DNA of 64,000 nt. Source: Symbiobacterium thermophilum IAM 14863. Lineage in GTDB: Bacteria > Bacillota > Sulfobacillia > Symbiobacteriales > Symbiobacteriaceae. The stretch is taken from contig NC_006177.1 in the NCBI RefSeq assembly GCF_000009905.1, positions 3,482,595 to 3,546,594 on the forward strand, given 5' to 3'. A program made the translations under genes and the position numbers. Shown in pieces: positions 26,656 through 34,364 of this stretch (position 1 is its first letter; the number at the start of each line of letters is the position of its first letter). The notes beneath the pieces are model-generated. The model was not told where the DNA came from. It saw nothing but the letters and a program-made list of their open reading frames with translations, and did not search any database.

Positions 26656-27309
26656 CTAGTCCTTGAATTTCCACACGTAGTAGGCTTCCTGTGTCCGGTC
26701 CCGGCGCAGCCGCTCCTGCGCCTCCGGGTCGTCATCCGCAAGCACCAGCGCGCTCTGGGAACGGTGGGCCCGGATAGCCGCCAACTTGGTCTCCCAGACC
26801 GGCCGCACGTCCACAACCAGGTCCGGCTCTCCCAGGACTGCGGACGCCTTGCCGAAAGCGCGGGTGTGCACCGGCGGACGCCGGTCCGGGGGCAGCTGGG
26901 CCACGGCCCGCACCGTCGCCCGGCCCAGGGCCATGTGGTCGGGGTGGACGCTGTAGTCGGGGTGGTAGGTGATAATCAAGGAGGGCCGGATCTCCTCGAT
27001 GATGGCCTTCAGGCGCGCAGCCAGGGCCTCGGGGTCCTCGAACTCCACGGTCTTGTCCCACAGCCCGAGGAAGCGCAGGTCGGTGATGCCCAGGATGCGG
27101 CACGCCTCCCTGAGCTCCTTCTCCCGCAGCCCGGGCAGGCTCTCGCGCGTGGCAAACGGCGGCCGGCCCATGCGCCGGCCCATCTCGCCCCGGGTGCCGC
27201 ACACGTAGGTGACGGGTACCCCCCGCTGGGCGTACAGGGCGATGGTGCCGCCCACCGCAAAGGTCTCGTCGTCGGGATGCGGCATGATGACCAGCACGTG
27301 CTCTTTCAC
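26656..27309 (-). CDS. bshB2: LmbE/PIG-L family deacetylase, BshB2-like
   Basis: The 217-residue protein has the zinc motif PHPDDE near the N-terminus (residues 10-15) and the second metal site HPDHMALG (about 140). BshB2 removes the acetyl group from N-acetylglucosaminyl malate in bacillithiol synthesis. The assignment to BshB2 rests on its partner yojF, which lies 13 nt upstream as in Bacillus (yojF-yojG). No bshA or bshC is seen here, and related enzymes remove acetyl groups from other GlcNAc conjugates. Confidence 0.85.
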   Translation of the reverse strand: MKEHVLVIMPHPDDETFAVGGTIALYAQRGVPVTYVCGTRGEMGRRMGRPPFATRESLPGLREKELREACRILGITDLRFLGLWDKTVEFEDPEALAARLKAIIEEIRPSLIITYHPDYSVHPDHMALGRATVRAVAQLPPDRRPPVHTRAFGKASAVLGEPDLVVDVRPVWETKLAAIRAHRSQSALVLADDDPEAQERLRRDRTQEAYYVWKFKD

Positions 27310-27322
27310 GGCCCGTGACCTC

Positions 27323-27685
27323 CTACTTCATCGGGAACGGCGTATGGCTCAGCTCCAGAGCGATGGCCAGACAGCCGTTGGCGTCGTGGCCGGCCAACAG
27401 CAGCCGGCCCTGCTCGTCCACCTCGTAGTCCGTGAGCCCCTCGGCGTAGGTCCAGCCCTCGCCGGAATGCAGTTGCAGACCCACCCGATACGGGCCCGAG
27501 CCCGTGATCTGGGCACGGCTGAACCGCACCCGGGCGTTGCGGACGAAGGCACAGACCGCCATCCCGTTCCCCCCGGCCGCCTCCCCGGCGTAAGCGCCGT
27601 TGGTCGTCTCCAGGTGCATGTAGACGTCGGTGTTCACGAAGGATTCCAACCGCTGCTGCACAACCTCGCGATCGATCGGCTCCAT
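27323..27685 (-). CDS. yojF: YojF family (DUF1806) protein
   Basis: The product (120 residues) starts MEPIDREVVQQRLESF and ends with the sequence LELSHTPFPMK, matching the YojF/DUF1806 family. Its function is unknown, but it is regularly found next to bshB2. The ATG at 27685 has GGAGG 8 nt upstream, which decides the start over longer readings that extend through the upstream terminator. It is the first gene of the yojF-bshB2 operon. Confidence 0.83.
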   Translation of the reverse strand: MEPIDREVVQQRLESFVNTDVYMHLETTNGAYAGEAAGGNGMAVCAFVRNARVRFSRAQITGSGPYRVGLQLHSGEGWTYAEGLTDYEVDEQGRLLLAGHDANGCLAIALELSHTPFPMK

Positions 27686-27790
27686 AGGACCTGCCTCCAG
27701 CCTGCCAAATGCACGTTGGATCGTAGTTTTAGACGCCCCCACGGGGGGCGCGCGATACGCCGCACCGGGCTTTGCCAGAAGACGAAGACG

Positions 27791-27820
27791 CATCCCCCTG
27801 CCGCCGGAGGCAGGGGGATG
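27791..27820 (-). terminator. Terminator after the bactofilin gene
   Basis: CATCCCCCTGCC and GGCAGGGGGATG form a perfect 12-bp stem with a 6-nt loop. It begins only 3 nt past the alternative-frame stop of the bactofilin gene at 27823. Confidence 0.75.
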
Positions 27821-27835
27821 GGTCACTGGGCCGTA

Positions 27836-28432
27836 TCAGACGCCTCCTGCGCCAACCGGCGCTTCGTGCGCATGTACCCGCGGAAGACGATGGTCTGCTG
27901 CTCCTGGACGGGCTGCACCGTCTGCGGGGCCATGGTCCCGGCAGTGCCCTCCCGGGCGGGCGGCTCGACGGCCGCGGGAGCGGACGCCCAGACCGGTTGG
28001 GGGGGAGGGCACCGCGCCGTTGGACACCGGAACAGCCGACGGCGCCCCCCCGGCCTGGGCGGCGGCCGGTCCGGCCGCCCGGCCCTCCAGCTCCGAGCGG
28101 TTGATCCCCACGAAGCACCCGCCGGGATCGATGATCAGCCGGCGGCAGTCGGCGTCCCCGTACAGCTGCCCCCCGTTGCCGATCCGGAGCGTGCCGGTCA
28201 CCGTGACGTCGCCGTGGATCTCGCCCTGCAGGTACAGGTCGTCGGACCGCACGGGGCCGGAGCAGACGCCCCCCGGGGCGACGACCATCCGCCCCTCGTG
28301 GATGACGGCGCCGCGGACGTGCCCCCGGACCTCGAGAACCCCGCGCGACCGGATCGGACCCTGGACCTCGGTTCCCCGGTCGATCACCGAATACGGCAAT
28401 GCGTCCTGCTTCCAACGCCACCCGAAGAACAT
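27836..28432 (-). CDS. Bactofilin (polymer-forming cytoskeletal protein), apparent frameshift in the tail
   Basis: Residues about 15-125 form a bactofilin beta-helix repeat (GVLEVRGHVRGAV, GEIHGDVTVTGTLRIGNGGQLYG). Bactofilins polymerise without nucleotide into filaments that shape cells or position proteins. After VPSP, at a run of seven G on the plus strand (27999-28005), this frame turns Arg/Pro/Gly-rich. The frame reached by losing one base keeps nearly all G or C third positions, encodes a plausible tail ending RRLAQEASDTAQ and stops at 27823, next to the terminator. So the native tail is probably in the other frame. The gene lies 6 nt after the actin-like gene. Confidence 0.8.
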   Translation of the reverse strand: MFFGWRWKQDALPYSVIDRGTEVQGPIRSRGVLEVRGHVRGAVIHEGRMVVAPGGVCSGPVRSDDLYLQGEIHGDVTVTGTLRIGNGGQLYGDADCRRLIIDPGGCFVGINRSELEGRAAGPAAAQAGGAPSAVPVSNGAVPSPPTGLGVRSRGRRAARPGGHCRDHGPADGAARPGAADHRLPRVHAHEAPVGAGGV

Positions 28433-28438
28433 GGTGTC

Positions 28439-29494
28439 TCACCCCTGGCGGGGCTGCGGATTCACCGGGGTCCGCTCCAGCCAGGGCGCGCCGCCGGTCC
28501 CGTAGATGTAGTGGGCCCAGGCGAGGTACTCGCGGCTGTTGGCCGTCAGCGGGTCGGCGATCAGGCTGGCCTGCGAGAACTGCGGCACCAGGTACCGCTG
28601 CAGGGCCAGGCCGCCGCCCCCGGTGAACCACAGGAAGTCGTAGTCCGCTACCTGCCACGTGGACCGGATCTCCACCAGCACCTTGGTGGCCAGCTGCTCG
28701 AAGGCCTTCTCCCGGAGGCCGGTGATGTCCACCCGCCGCCCGCTGACGCCGATCTCGCCGGAGATGATGGCCTCGTCCAGCGCGTGGTTCTCGCGCTCGA
28801 TGCCGTACTCCCGGAGCAGGGCGTTCGCCACCGCGCCGTAGGCTGCGGAGAGGCCGGTGGGCACGGTGCGGCTCTGCTCGGGCACGTACTCGCCGCCCTC
28901 CACCGTCACCAGGTCCGTGGTGCGGAAGCCGATGTCGACGATGCCCACCCGGGCGTCTGCCGCAGGGTGCTGCTGCGCCAGCTGGCCCCTGGCATCCAGC
29001 ACCTGCGACCAGTACGTGCCCAGCGGCTGCGGAACCACGGTGACCCGGTCGACGCGCAGGTACAGCTCCTCGGGGTTGCCGGTCCGATACCGGACCACCC
29101 GGTGGTCGCCCCGCACGCTGCGGACGAACTGGTCCGCCAGGTGCATGCGGCCCGGGGGCAGCCCGGTGACGACGGAGAACGTGGTGTTGGCCTCGCTCGC
29201 AAAGAGGCTCAGGGCCGTGAGGAAGAGGACCAGCAGATCGTTGCCCTCGTCGCGCATCACCGACAGGAACCCGTAGGCCATGCGGGACTGGCGCACGGCC
29301 AGCGTACCCACGTGGTAAACCCTGTCGCCGATCTGCACGCGCAGGTTGTCCGTGGGGTCGGTCTCCTGGGATGCGAGCCGCAGCGGCAGGTAGGGGCTGC
29401 CGTCTCCCACGACGCTCGGGAACAGGTACCCTTCCCGCCCGTCCGTGGCTTTGACAAATCCGTAGCCAAGATCTACGCCGATAAGCCGTTCCAT
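28439..29494 (-). CDS. ParM/Alp-type actin-like protein
   Basis: This 351-residue protein has the actin-fold phosphate motifs: GVDLGYGFVKA at the N-terminus (phosphate 1), VGIVDIGFRTTDLVTV (phosphate 2, about 190-205) and an adenosine motif in LWFTGGGGLALQ (about 293). It resembles the ParM/Alp/Ta0583 group of prokaryotic actins rather than MreB. Such proteins form ATP-dependent filaments. There is no plasmid partition adaptor nearby; the partner is a bactofilin gene 6 nt downstream, so the pair may build a composite cytoskeletal structure (inference). Confidence 0.82.
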   Translation of the reverse strand: MERLIGVDLGYGFVKATDGREGYLFPSVVGDGSPYLPLRLASQETDPTDNLRVQIGDRVYHVGTLAVRQSRMAYGFLSVMRDEGNDLLVLFLTALSLFASEANTTFSVVTGLPPGRMHLADQFVRSVRGDHRVVRYRTGNPEELYLRVDRVTVVPQPLGTYWSQVLDARGQLAQQHPAADARVGIVDIGFRTTDLVTVEGGEYVPEQSRTVPTGLSAAYGAVANALLREYGIERENHALDEAIISGEIGVSGRRVDITGLREKAFEQLATKVLVEIRSTWQVADYDFLWFTGGGGLALQRYLVPQFSQASLIADPLTANSREYLAWAHYIYGTGGAPWLERTPVNPQPRQG

Positions 29495-29839
29495 TGCTTG
29501 CCCCCCTTAGAGCTGTCTGTCAGGTGCGGGCCCGGTGACGCTTCAGAACCATCCAATTCAAGATTGGAAAATTGCTACCACTAAACATACCTTACCTACC
29601 TCAAAAAGGAAAGCCGCTGTGCTGCTTCCGACCAGATCTGGTGAACCGCGCCTTTTGGGCGGCGAACTGCGCGGTGAGGCAGGTGACCGGGACCCGTGGA
29701 CGGCGGTTTCGCCGTGCGGCGCGGTCCGCGCGCCCAGATCGACATTTCACCGCAAATCGCCCGATTGCGAACCGTGGTCCTGATATGCTGGAATCAGAAA
29801 TGCACAAGCCGTGTGCGGACGCCCGCGGGAGGAGGGACT
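29495..29839. other. Intergenic region, AT-rich in part
   Basis: About 345 nt without a supported gene. The stretch 29545-29610 is unusually AT-rich for this genome and probably holds the promoter of the actin-like gene; I could not pick a convincing -35/-10 pair. Confidence 0.4.
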
Positions 29840-30001
29840 GTGCCGGTGTGGACCTACTCGACCTTTGAGGCCAACTGGGAGGTAGGATTGGTGACGGCTG
29901 AAGCGGTCCACGGAATCGGCTTCGCCATGGAGCCGGCGCTGGGGGCCACCGCCGAGCAGCCCGCAGGGAGCGCGGAAGAGCTGTCGGATGCGGCGGACTG
30001 A
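29840..30001 (+). CDS. Small hypothetical protein
   Basis: A 53-codon ORF starting with GTG (29840) has GGGAGGAGGG just upstream and mostly G or C in third positions. The product begins VPVWTYSTFEANWEVG and ends in an acidic, Ala-rich tail. No family is recognised. It is followed after about 110 nt by the PCYCGC lipoprotein gene on the same strand. Small size limits confidence. Confidence 0.45.
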   Translation: MPVWTYSTFEANWEVGLVTAEAVHGIGFAMEPALGATAEQPAGSAEELSDAAD

Positions 30002-30140
30002 GCACCGCGGGCCGCAACAACCCCATCACCCCACAGGACGGGAGCCGGGTCGGGGAGCACCCCGTACTCGGCTCTTCACACTTTCTTCACACCCGGGAGC
30101 GAAACTGGGGTTGATGGCACGTTGCAAATGGGGGATCGCG

Positions 30141-30650
30141 ATGACGACGAAGCGCTTGCACTCGCCGTGGTCCAGAGCCCTCGCCTGCGTCGCGATGGCC
30201 GTCCTGCTCCTCGCCCTGTCCGGTGTGGTAGCGGGCTGCTCCGGGCAGACGGGCAACCACAGCCGGGACGCCGCGCAGGAGGCGACCCTGCCGGAGGGGT
30301 TCCCCGAGGCGCCCGACTGGTACCACCACGCGCCGAAACCCATCCAGGAGACCTATTTGGCGGCGGCGCACCACCATGACGAGCTGCAGCACATCCCGTG
30401 CTACTGCGGCTGCGGCGCCTTCCACGCCAGCAACTCCGACTGCTACTTCCAGCGGGACGAGACCGGCGCGGTGGTCGCGTTTGACCGGCACGCCGTGGGC
30501 TGCCAGATCTGCCTGGACATCACCCGGCAGACCGTGGCCGGACTGGAGAGCGGAAGATCCCTCACCCGCATCCGACAGGAGATCGACGAGGCGTATCAGG
30601 CCATGGGGCTGACGCCGACCCCCACGCCCCTTCCCCCGCCTGACCAGTGA
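30141..30650 (+). CDS. PCYCGC-motif lipoprotein
   Basis: The protein (about 169 residues) has a basic N-terminus, a hydrophobic segment and the lipobox SGVVAGC, so it should be a lipid-anchored surface protein. The mature part contains IPCYCGCG (about residue 85), then CYF, and further on GCQICLDI, matching the PCYCGC family, whose clustered cysteines suggest metal binding; the function is not established. The C-terminus is Pro/Thr-rich. I prefer the ATG at 30141, which has GGGGG upstream; the ATG at 30114 is an alternative. Confidence 0.78.
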   Translation: MTTKRLHSPWSRALACVAMAVLLLALSGVVAGCSGQTGNHSRDAAQEATLPEGFPEAPDWYHHAPKPIQETYLAAAHHHDELQHIPCYCGCGAFHASNSDCYFQRDETGAVVAFDRHAVGCQICLDITRQTVAGLESGRSLTRIRQEIDEAYQAMGLTPTPTPLPPPDQ

Positions 30651-30682
30651 TCCAGCGCGCGTCCCCGGATCCGCAGACCTGA

Positions 30683-30712
30683 ACGAGCACCCCTGACCGG
30701 GTGCTCGTTTTC
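30683..30712 (+). terminator. Terminator of the PCYCGC lipoprotein gene
   Basis: ACGAGCACCC and GGGTGCTCGT form a 10-bp stem with a 6-nt loop followed by TTTTCC. It lies between convergent genes. Confidence 0.85.
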
Positions 30713-30736
30713 CGTTGGCCGCTCCGCGCCCTGCCC

Positions 30737-32083
30737 TCAGGCCCGCGGCAGCCAGAACCAGAAGGCGGCGCCCCCGCCGGGACGGGACTCCACGCCGACG
30801 TCACCGCCGTGCGCCCGGACGATGGAGCGCACCACCGCCAGACCGAGCCCCCGGCCGCCCTTCCGCCGGCCGCGGAAGCGGTCGAACACGTGGGGAAGCT
30901 GAGCCGGGTCGATGCCCTCCCCCGTGTCCCGCACCCGGACCGCCACGGCGTCCCTCGTGACCGCGGCGGACACCCGCACCACGCCTCCCGGCGGGGTATG
31001 GCGCAGGGCGTTGTCCAGCAGGTTGAAGACCACCTGCTGAATCCGGCCGCCGTCGGCGAGGACGGGGGGCAGCGCGTCCGGGAGGCCCACCACCAGGGCG
31101 ACGCCCTTCTCCTCCGCCTGCGACCGCACGGTCCGGACCGCCTGCTCCACCGGCACGCGCAGATCCAGCGGCACCCGCTCGAAGGCCATCTGCCCCTCTT
31201 CGATCTGCGCCAGGTCCATCAGGTCGTCCACGAGGCGGCTCAGCCGGTCGACCTCGTCCATCACCACCCGTTGGAATCGCCGGACCTCCGCAGGATCGGT
31301 CACGACCCCCTCGGCCAGGGCCTGGGTATACCCGCGGATGTACGACAGCGGCGTGCGCAGCTCGTGGGCCACGTCAGCCAGGAACTCCCGCCGGCGGCGC
31401 TCGTGGCCCTCCAGCTGTTCCGCCATCCGGTTGATCGCCTCGCCGAGGCGGCCCAGCTCGTTAGCGCCCGCCGGGGCCACGCGCGCCGAGAAGTCGCCGC
31501 GCGCGATGGCCCGGGTCGCCCGTTCCATCGCCAGCACGGGGCGGGTGAGGCTCCGGGCCATCACCAGCGCGAGCCCCGTGCCCAGCAGGAGCGCGGCGGC
31601 GCCGGCCAGCCACAGGCCGCGCCGGGCCCTGTCGAACGACTGCCGGAGGGGATCGGCGGGCGCCAGCAGCAGCACTCCTCCTTCGCCCCCCTGGACCGGC
31701 ACGCCGGTGACGATGTAGGTGGCTCCCTCCGGGGTCCGCAGCTGGTCCACATGGGTCCGTCCGACGACCACCGCCCGCCGGATGTCCTCGGGCACCTCGA
31801 CCGCGGAGGCGCCCGGGAAGGACCGCGGCCTTCCTTCCCGGTCCAGCACCACCACCTCGCCCCCCACCATCTCGGCCATGAGCGGTGCGGCGGCCAGCGC
31901 CGCGTCCTCTGCGGCCAGCATGTCCGCGAGTTGCCGGCCGTGGTAGAGGAGGGGCTCCGTGACCTGCGTGGCGTAGAAGCGCTCCAGCAGCTGGTCCAGG
32001 GCGTACTCCATGGGGACGAGCACGACGAGCAGGAGCAGGGAGAGGGAGAGCCAGAACCGGGCGACCAGACTAAGGCTGCGCAT
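30737..32083 (-). CDS. Sensor histidine kinase
   Basis: The 448-residue membrane kinase has transmembrane segments at about 8-27 and 160-180 flanking an extracytoplasmic sensor domain, then HAMP (about 180-232), the phospho-acceptor helix FLADVAHELRTPLSYIRGY, and an ATPase domain with NLLDNALRHT and GRGLGLAVV. It phosphorylates the response regulator encoded just upstream; the two genes overlap by 14 nt. I chose the ATG at 32083, with GGAGGTG upstream. The signal is unknown. Confidence 0.88.
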   Translation of the reverse strand: MRSLSLVARFWLSLSLLLLVVLVPMEYALDQLLERFYATQVTEPLLYHGRQLADMLAAEDAALAAAPLMAEMVGGEVVVLDREGRPRSFPGASAVEVPEDIRRAVVVGRTHVDQLRTPEGATYIVTGVPVQGGEGGVLLLAPADPLRQSFDRARRGLWLAGAAALLLGTGLALVMARSLTRPVLAMERATRAIARGDFSARVAPAGANELGRLGEAINRMAEQLEGHERRRREFLADVAHELRTPLSYIRGYTQALAEGVVTDPAEVRRFQRVVMDEVDRLSRLVDDLMDLAQIEEGQMAFERVPLDLRVPVEQAVRTVRSQAEEKGVALVVGLPDALPPVLADGGRIQQVVFNLLDNALRHTPPGGVVRVSAAVTRDAVAVRVRDTGEGIDPAQLPHVFDRFRGRRKGGRGLGLAVVRSIVRAHGGDVGVESRPGGGAAFWFWLPRA

Positions 32084-32768
32084 CCGGCACCTCCGCGAAC
32101 CGGTACCCCACGCCCCAGACCGTGAGGATGAGCCCCGCGCCCTCGCCCAGCTTGTCCCGCAGGTTCTTGATGTGGGCGTCCACCGTGCGGGCGTCGCCCT
32201 GGAAGTCGGGCCCCCAGATGCGGTCCAGCAGCTTCTCCCGGGAGAAGACCTGACCCGGGTGCGCCGCCAGCAGGGCCAGGAGGTCAAACTCCTTGGGAGT
32301 GAGGGGCAGGGGACGGCCGGCGTACAACGCCGTCCGCTCTGCCGGCCGGATCGTCAGGCTGCCCCGGCGGATGGGGACGTTCGCCTCCACCTGTCCGGCC
32401 GAGCGGCGGAGCACGGCCTGGACCCGGGCGGCCAGCTCCCGGCCGTCGAAGGGCTTGGCGATGTAGTCGTCGGCGCCCATCCGGAGCCCCTGTACCCGAT
32501 CCGCCACACCGCCCCGGGCGGTGAGCATGATGACGGGCACGGCAGACTCCTCGCGGATGCGTTGCAGCGTCTGCCACCCGTCCAACCGGGGCATCATCAC
32601 GTCCAGCAGCACGAGGTCAGGCCCCGCGTCACGCACCGCCCGCAGGGCGGTGAGGCCGTCCCCGGCCTCGAGCACGGTGCACTCCGCCGCGAGGTACAGC
32701 CGGATCAGCTCGCGCATGCGGGGCTCGTCGTCCACCACCAGCACCACAGGCCGCTTCCCCGGGGCCAT
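32070..32768 (-). CDS. OmpR/PhoB family response regulator
   Basis: The 232-residue protein has a receiver domain (LVVDDEPRMREL, phospho-Asp in DLVLLDVMMPRLDG, and KPF) and a C-terminal winged-helix domain ending with VWGVGYRFAE. It should bind DNA as a dimer when phosphorylated by the downstream kinase. The ATG at 32768 has GGAGGTGG upstream; the longer reading to 32840 lacks a site. No target genes can be named from this window. Confidence 0.88.
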   Translation of the reverse strand: MAPGKRPVVLVVDDEPRMRELIRLYLAAECTVLEAGDGLTALRAVRDAGPDLVLLDVMMPRLDGWQTLQRIREESAVPVIMLTARGGVADRVQGLRMGADDYIAKPFDGRELAARVQAVLRRSAGQVEANVPIRRGSLTIRPAERTALYAGRPLPLTPKEFDLLALLAAHPGQVFSREKLLDRIWGPDFQGDARTVDAHIKNLRDKLGEGAGLILTVWGVGYRFAEVPDAQP

Positions 32769-32848
32769 CGGCCACCACCTCCGATTCCTCTCCCTGATCC
32801 GGTCGGACTGGCCCGTCCCCGCGCTTGTCCGTTTCCGCACTTGTCACC

Positions 32849-32857
32849 AGTATAGCA
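32849..32857 (-). promoter_or_regulatory. Extended -10 promoter of the two-component operon
   Basis: On the minus strand TGCTATACT (an extended -10, TGnTATACT) lies about 80 nt upstream of the regulator start. There is no good -35 box, which extended -10 promoters tolerate. Confidence 0.45.
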
Positions 32858-32967
32858 AACCCCGGCAGGCTGCGTTGCGTGGTTCAGCGCGGCGCTCTGG
32901 GTGGCCGGGAGGGGATGGCCGAGCTCGTGCGAAAGCATACAGCAACATCCTGAAAGCAGGTGCAGCC

Positions 32968-33657
32968 ATGAAGAGAGTCACGCTCGAGGTCATCGCCGTC
33001 ACCGTCGCAGATGCCGTCGCCGCCGAGGCCGGCGGCGCGGACCGGATCGAGCTGGTCGCGAGCATGGCCGAAGGGGGCGTCACCCCCAGCGCCGGGGTGA
33101 TCGCCGCCGTCCGGCGCGCCACCCGCCTGCCCGTCTACGTGATGATCCGGCCCCGCGGGGGCTCCTTCCTCTTCTCGCCGGAGGAGGTCGAGGCCATGGT
33201 CACCGACGCCCGCATCGCCCGGGATCTGGGAGCCGACGGACTGGTGGTCGGGGCGCTCACGCCGGAGGGCGACGTGGACCGAACGGCCCTGGAGCGCATC
33301 CTGACCGAGGCGGGACTCCCCGCCACCTTCCACCGCGCCTTTGAGGAGATCATCCACAGGGAGGGCGCGCTGGCGCAGGTCGCGTCCCTGCCCCACGTCG
33401 AGCGCATCCTCACCGGCGGGGGTGCGGCGAGGCCCGAGGAAGCCCTCGACACCCTCAGGGAGCTGGTTCAGCGGTCTCCGCTGGAGATCCAGATCGGCGG
33501 GGGCGTCACCCCGGCCAACGCCGCGCGGCTGGTGCGGGAGACGGGGGCGTCTGCCTTGCACGTCGGATCGGCCGTGCGCGATTCCGCGGGCGGCGTGTCG
33601 GCGGCGCGGGTGGCCGAGCTGCGGCGCATCATCGACGGCGCCACCGCCCCTGCCTGA
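32968..33657 (+). CDS. cutC: CutC family protein
   Basis: The 229-residue TIM-barrel protein has the CutC signatures GADRIELVASMAEGG and MIRPRGGSFLFS and the C-terminal ALHVGSAVR. CutC was linked to copper homeostasis in E. coli, though that role is debated and the biochemical activity is unknown. No other copper gene is nearby. The ATG at 32968 lies 7 nt after GCAGG. It is a single gene divergent from the two-component operon and ends at a shared terminator. Confidence 0.85.
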   Translation: MKRVTLEVIAVTVADAVAAEAGGADRIELVASMAEGGVTPSAGVIAAVRRATRLPVYVMIRPRGGSFLFSPEEVEAMVTDARIARDLGADGLVVGALTPEGDVDRTALERILTEAGLPATFHRAFEEIIHREGALAQVASLPHVERILTGGGAARPEEALDTLRELVQRSPLEIQIGGGVTPANAARLVRETGASALHVGSAVRDSAGGVSAARVAELRRIIDGATAPA

Positions 33658-33674
33658 CCGCAGGGTGCGGGAAA

Positions 33675-33720
33675 GGGGGCTGTCCCGAGGTCATCTCGGA
33701 TGACTCTCGGGACAGCCCCC
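33675..33720. terminator. Bidirectional terminator between cutC and the hydrogenase operon
   Basis: GGGGGCTGTCCCGAG pairs with CTCGGGACAGCCCCC across an inner TCATC/GATGA stem. It lies between convergent genes and shares its core with 2545 and 21244. Confidence 0.75.
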
Positions 33721-33764
33721 AAACGCGGTGCGGCATGTACAGTCATGCTCCCGTCCGCGTGGGC

Positions 33765-34364
33765 TTACGATCGCGCCGCGGCCCTCGGCGACATCGACCG
33801 GGCGATGCCCGACGCGGTCGCAACGCGCCGCGACCGCACCCGCTGGTCGATGGCGGTGCGCCTGACCAGCGTCAGGGCCCGGGCCAGGCAGACCTCGACG
33901 CACGCCGGGCCGCCCGGCCGGCCGATGCAGAGATCGCACTTGTGCGCCACGTACCGCTCCTTGGGGACCTTGCCGTCGGGCGTGTCCATCTTCAGCCCCG
34001 GCTGTTCCACCCGCGCGCCGTTCTCCAGCGCCGGCACCATGTCCATGGCGCCGAAGGGGCAGGCCAGCACGCAGGTCTTGCAGCCGATGCACCTCTCCTG
34101 CTTCACCAGCACCACGCCGTCCTGCCGCACGATGGCCCCGACCGGGCAGGCGTTGGCGCACGGAGCGTCCTCGCAGTGGCGGCACTGGATCGGCATGGTC
34201 ACCCGGGAGGTGCGCACCACCCGCAGCCGGGGTTGGAAGGGAATCTTCATCTCGCCGGCCGTGGTGACCGATGTGCCCAGATGGGCGACGGCGCAGGCGA
34301 TCTCGCAGGACTGGCACCCGATGCACTTGGTCGGGTCGGCCAGCACGAACGCGCTCTTCGTCAT
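33765..34364 (-). CDS. HycB-like polyferredoxin subunit
   Basis: The 199-residue protein has four cysteine clusters for [4Fe-4S] centres: CIGCQSCEIAC (about 14), CRHCEDAPCANACP (about 61), CIGCKTCVLACP (about 92) and CDLC with ACVEVC (about 142). It is of the HycB/FdhB/HydN type and should wire electrons between formate dehydrogenase and hydrogenase. It is the last gene of the operon and overlaps the hydrogenase gene by 4 nt. The C-terminal 25 residues after LTLVRR are Arg/Ala-rich and without clusters. Confidence 0.9.
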   Translation of the reverse strand: MTKSAFVLADPTKCIGCQSCEIACAVAHLGTSVTTAGEMKIPFQPRLRVVRTSRVTMPIQCRHCEDAPCANACPVGAIVRQDGVVLVKQERCIGCKTCVLACPFGAMDMVPALENGARVEQPGLKMDTPDGKVPKERYVAHKCDLCIGRPGGPACVEVCLARALTLVRRTAIDQRVRSRRVATASGIARSMSPRAAARS

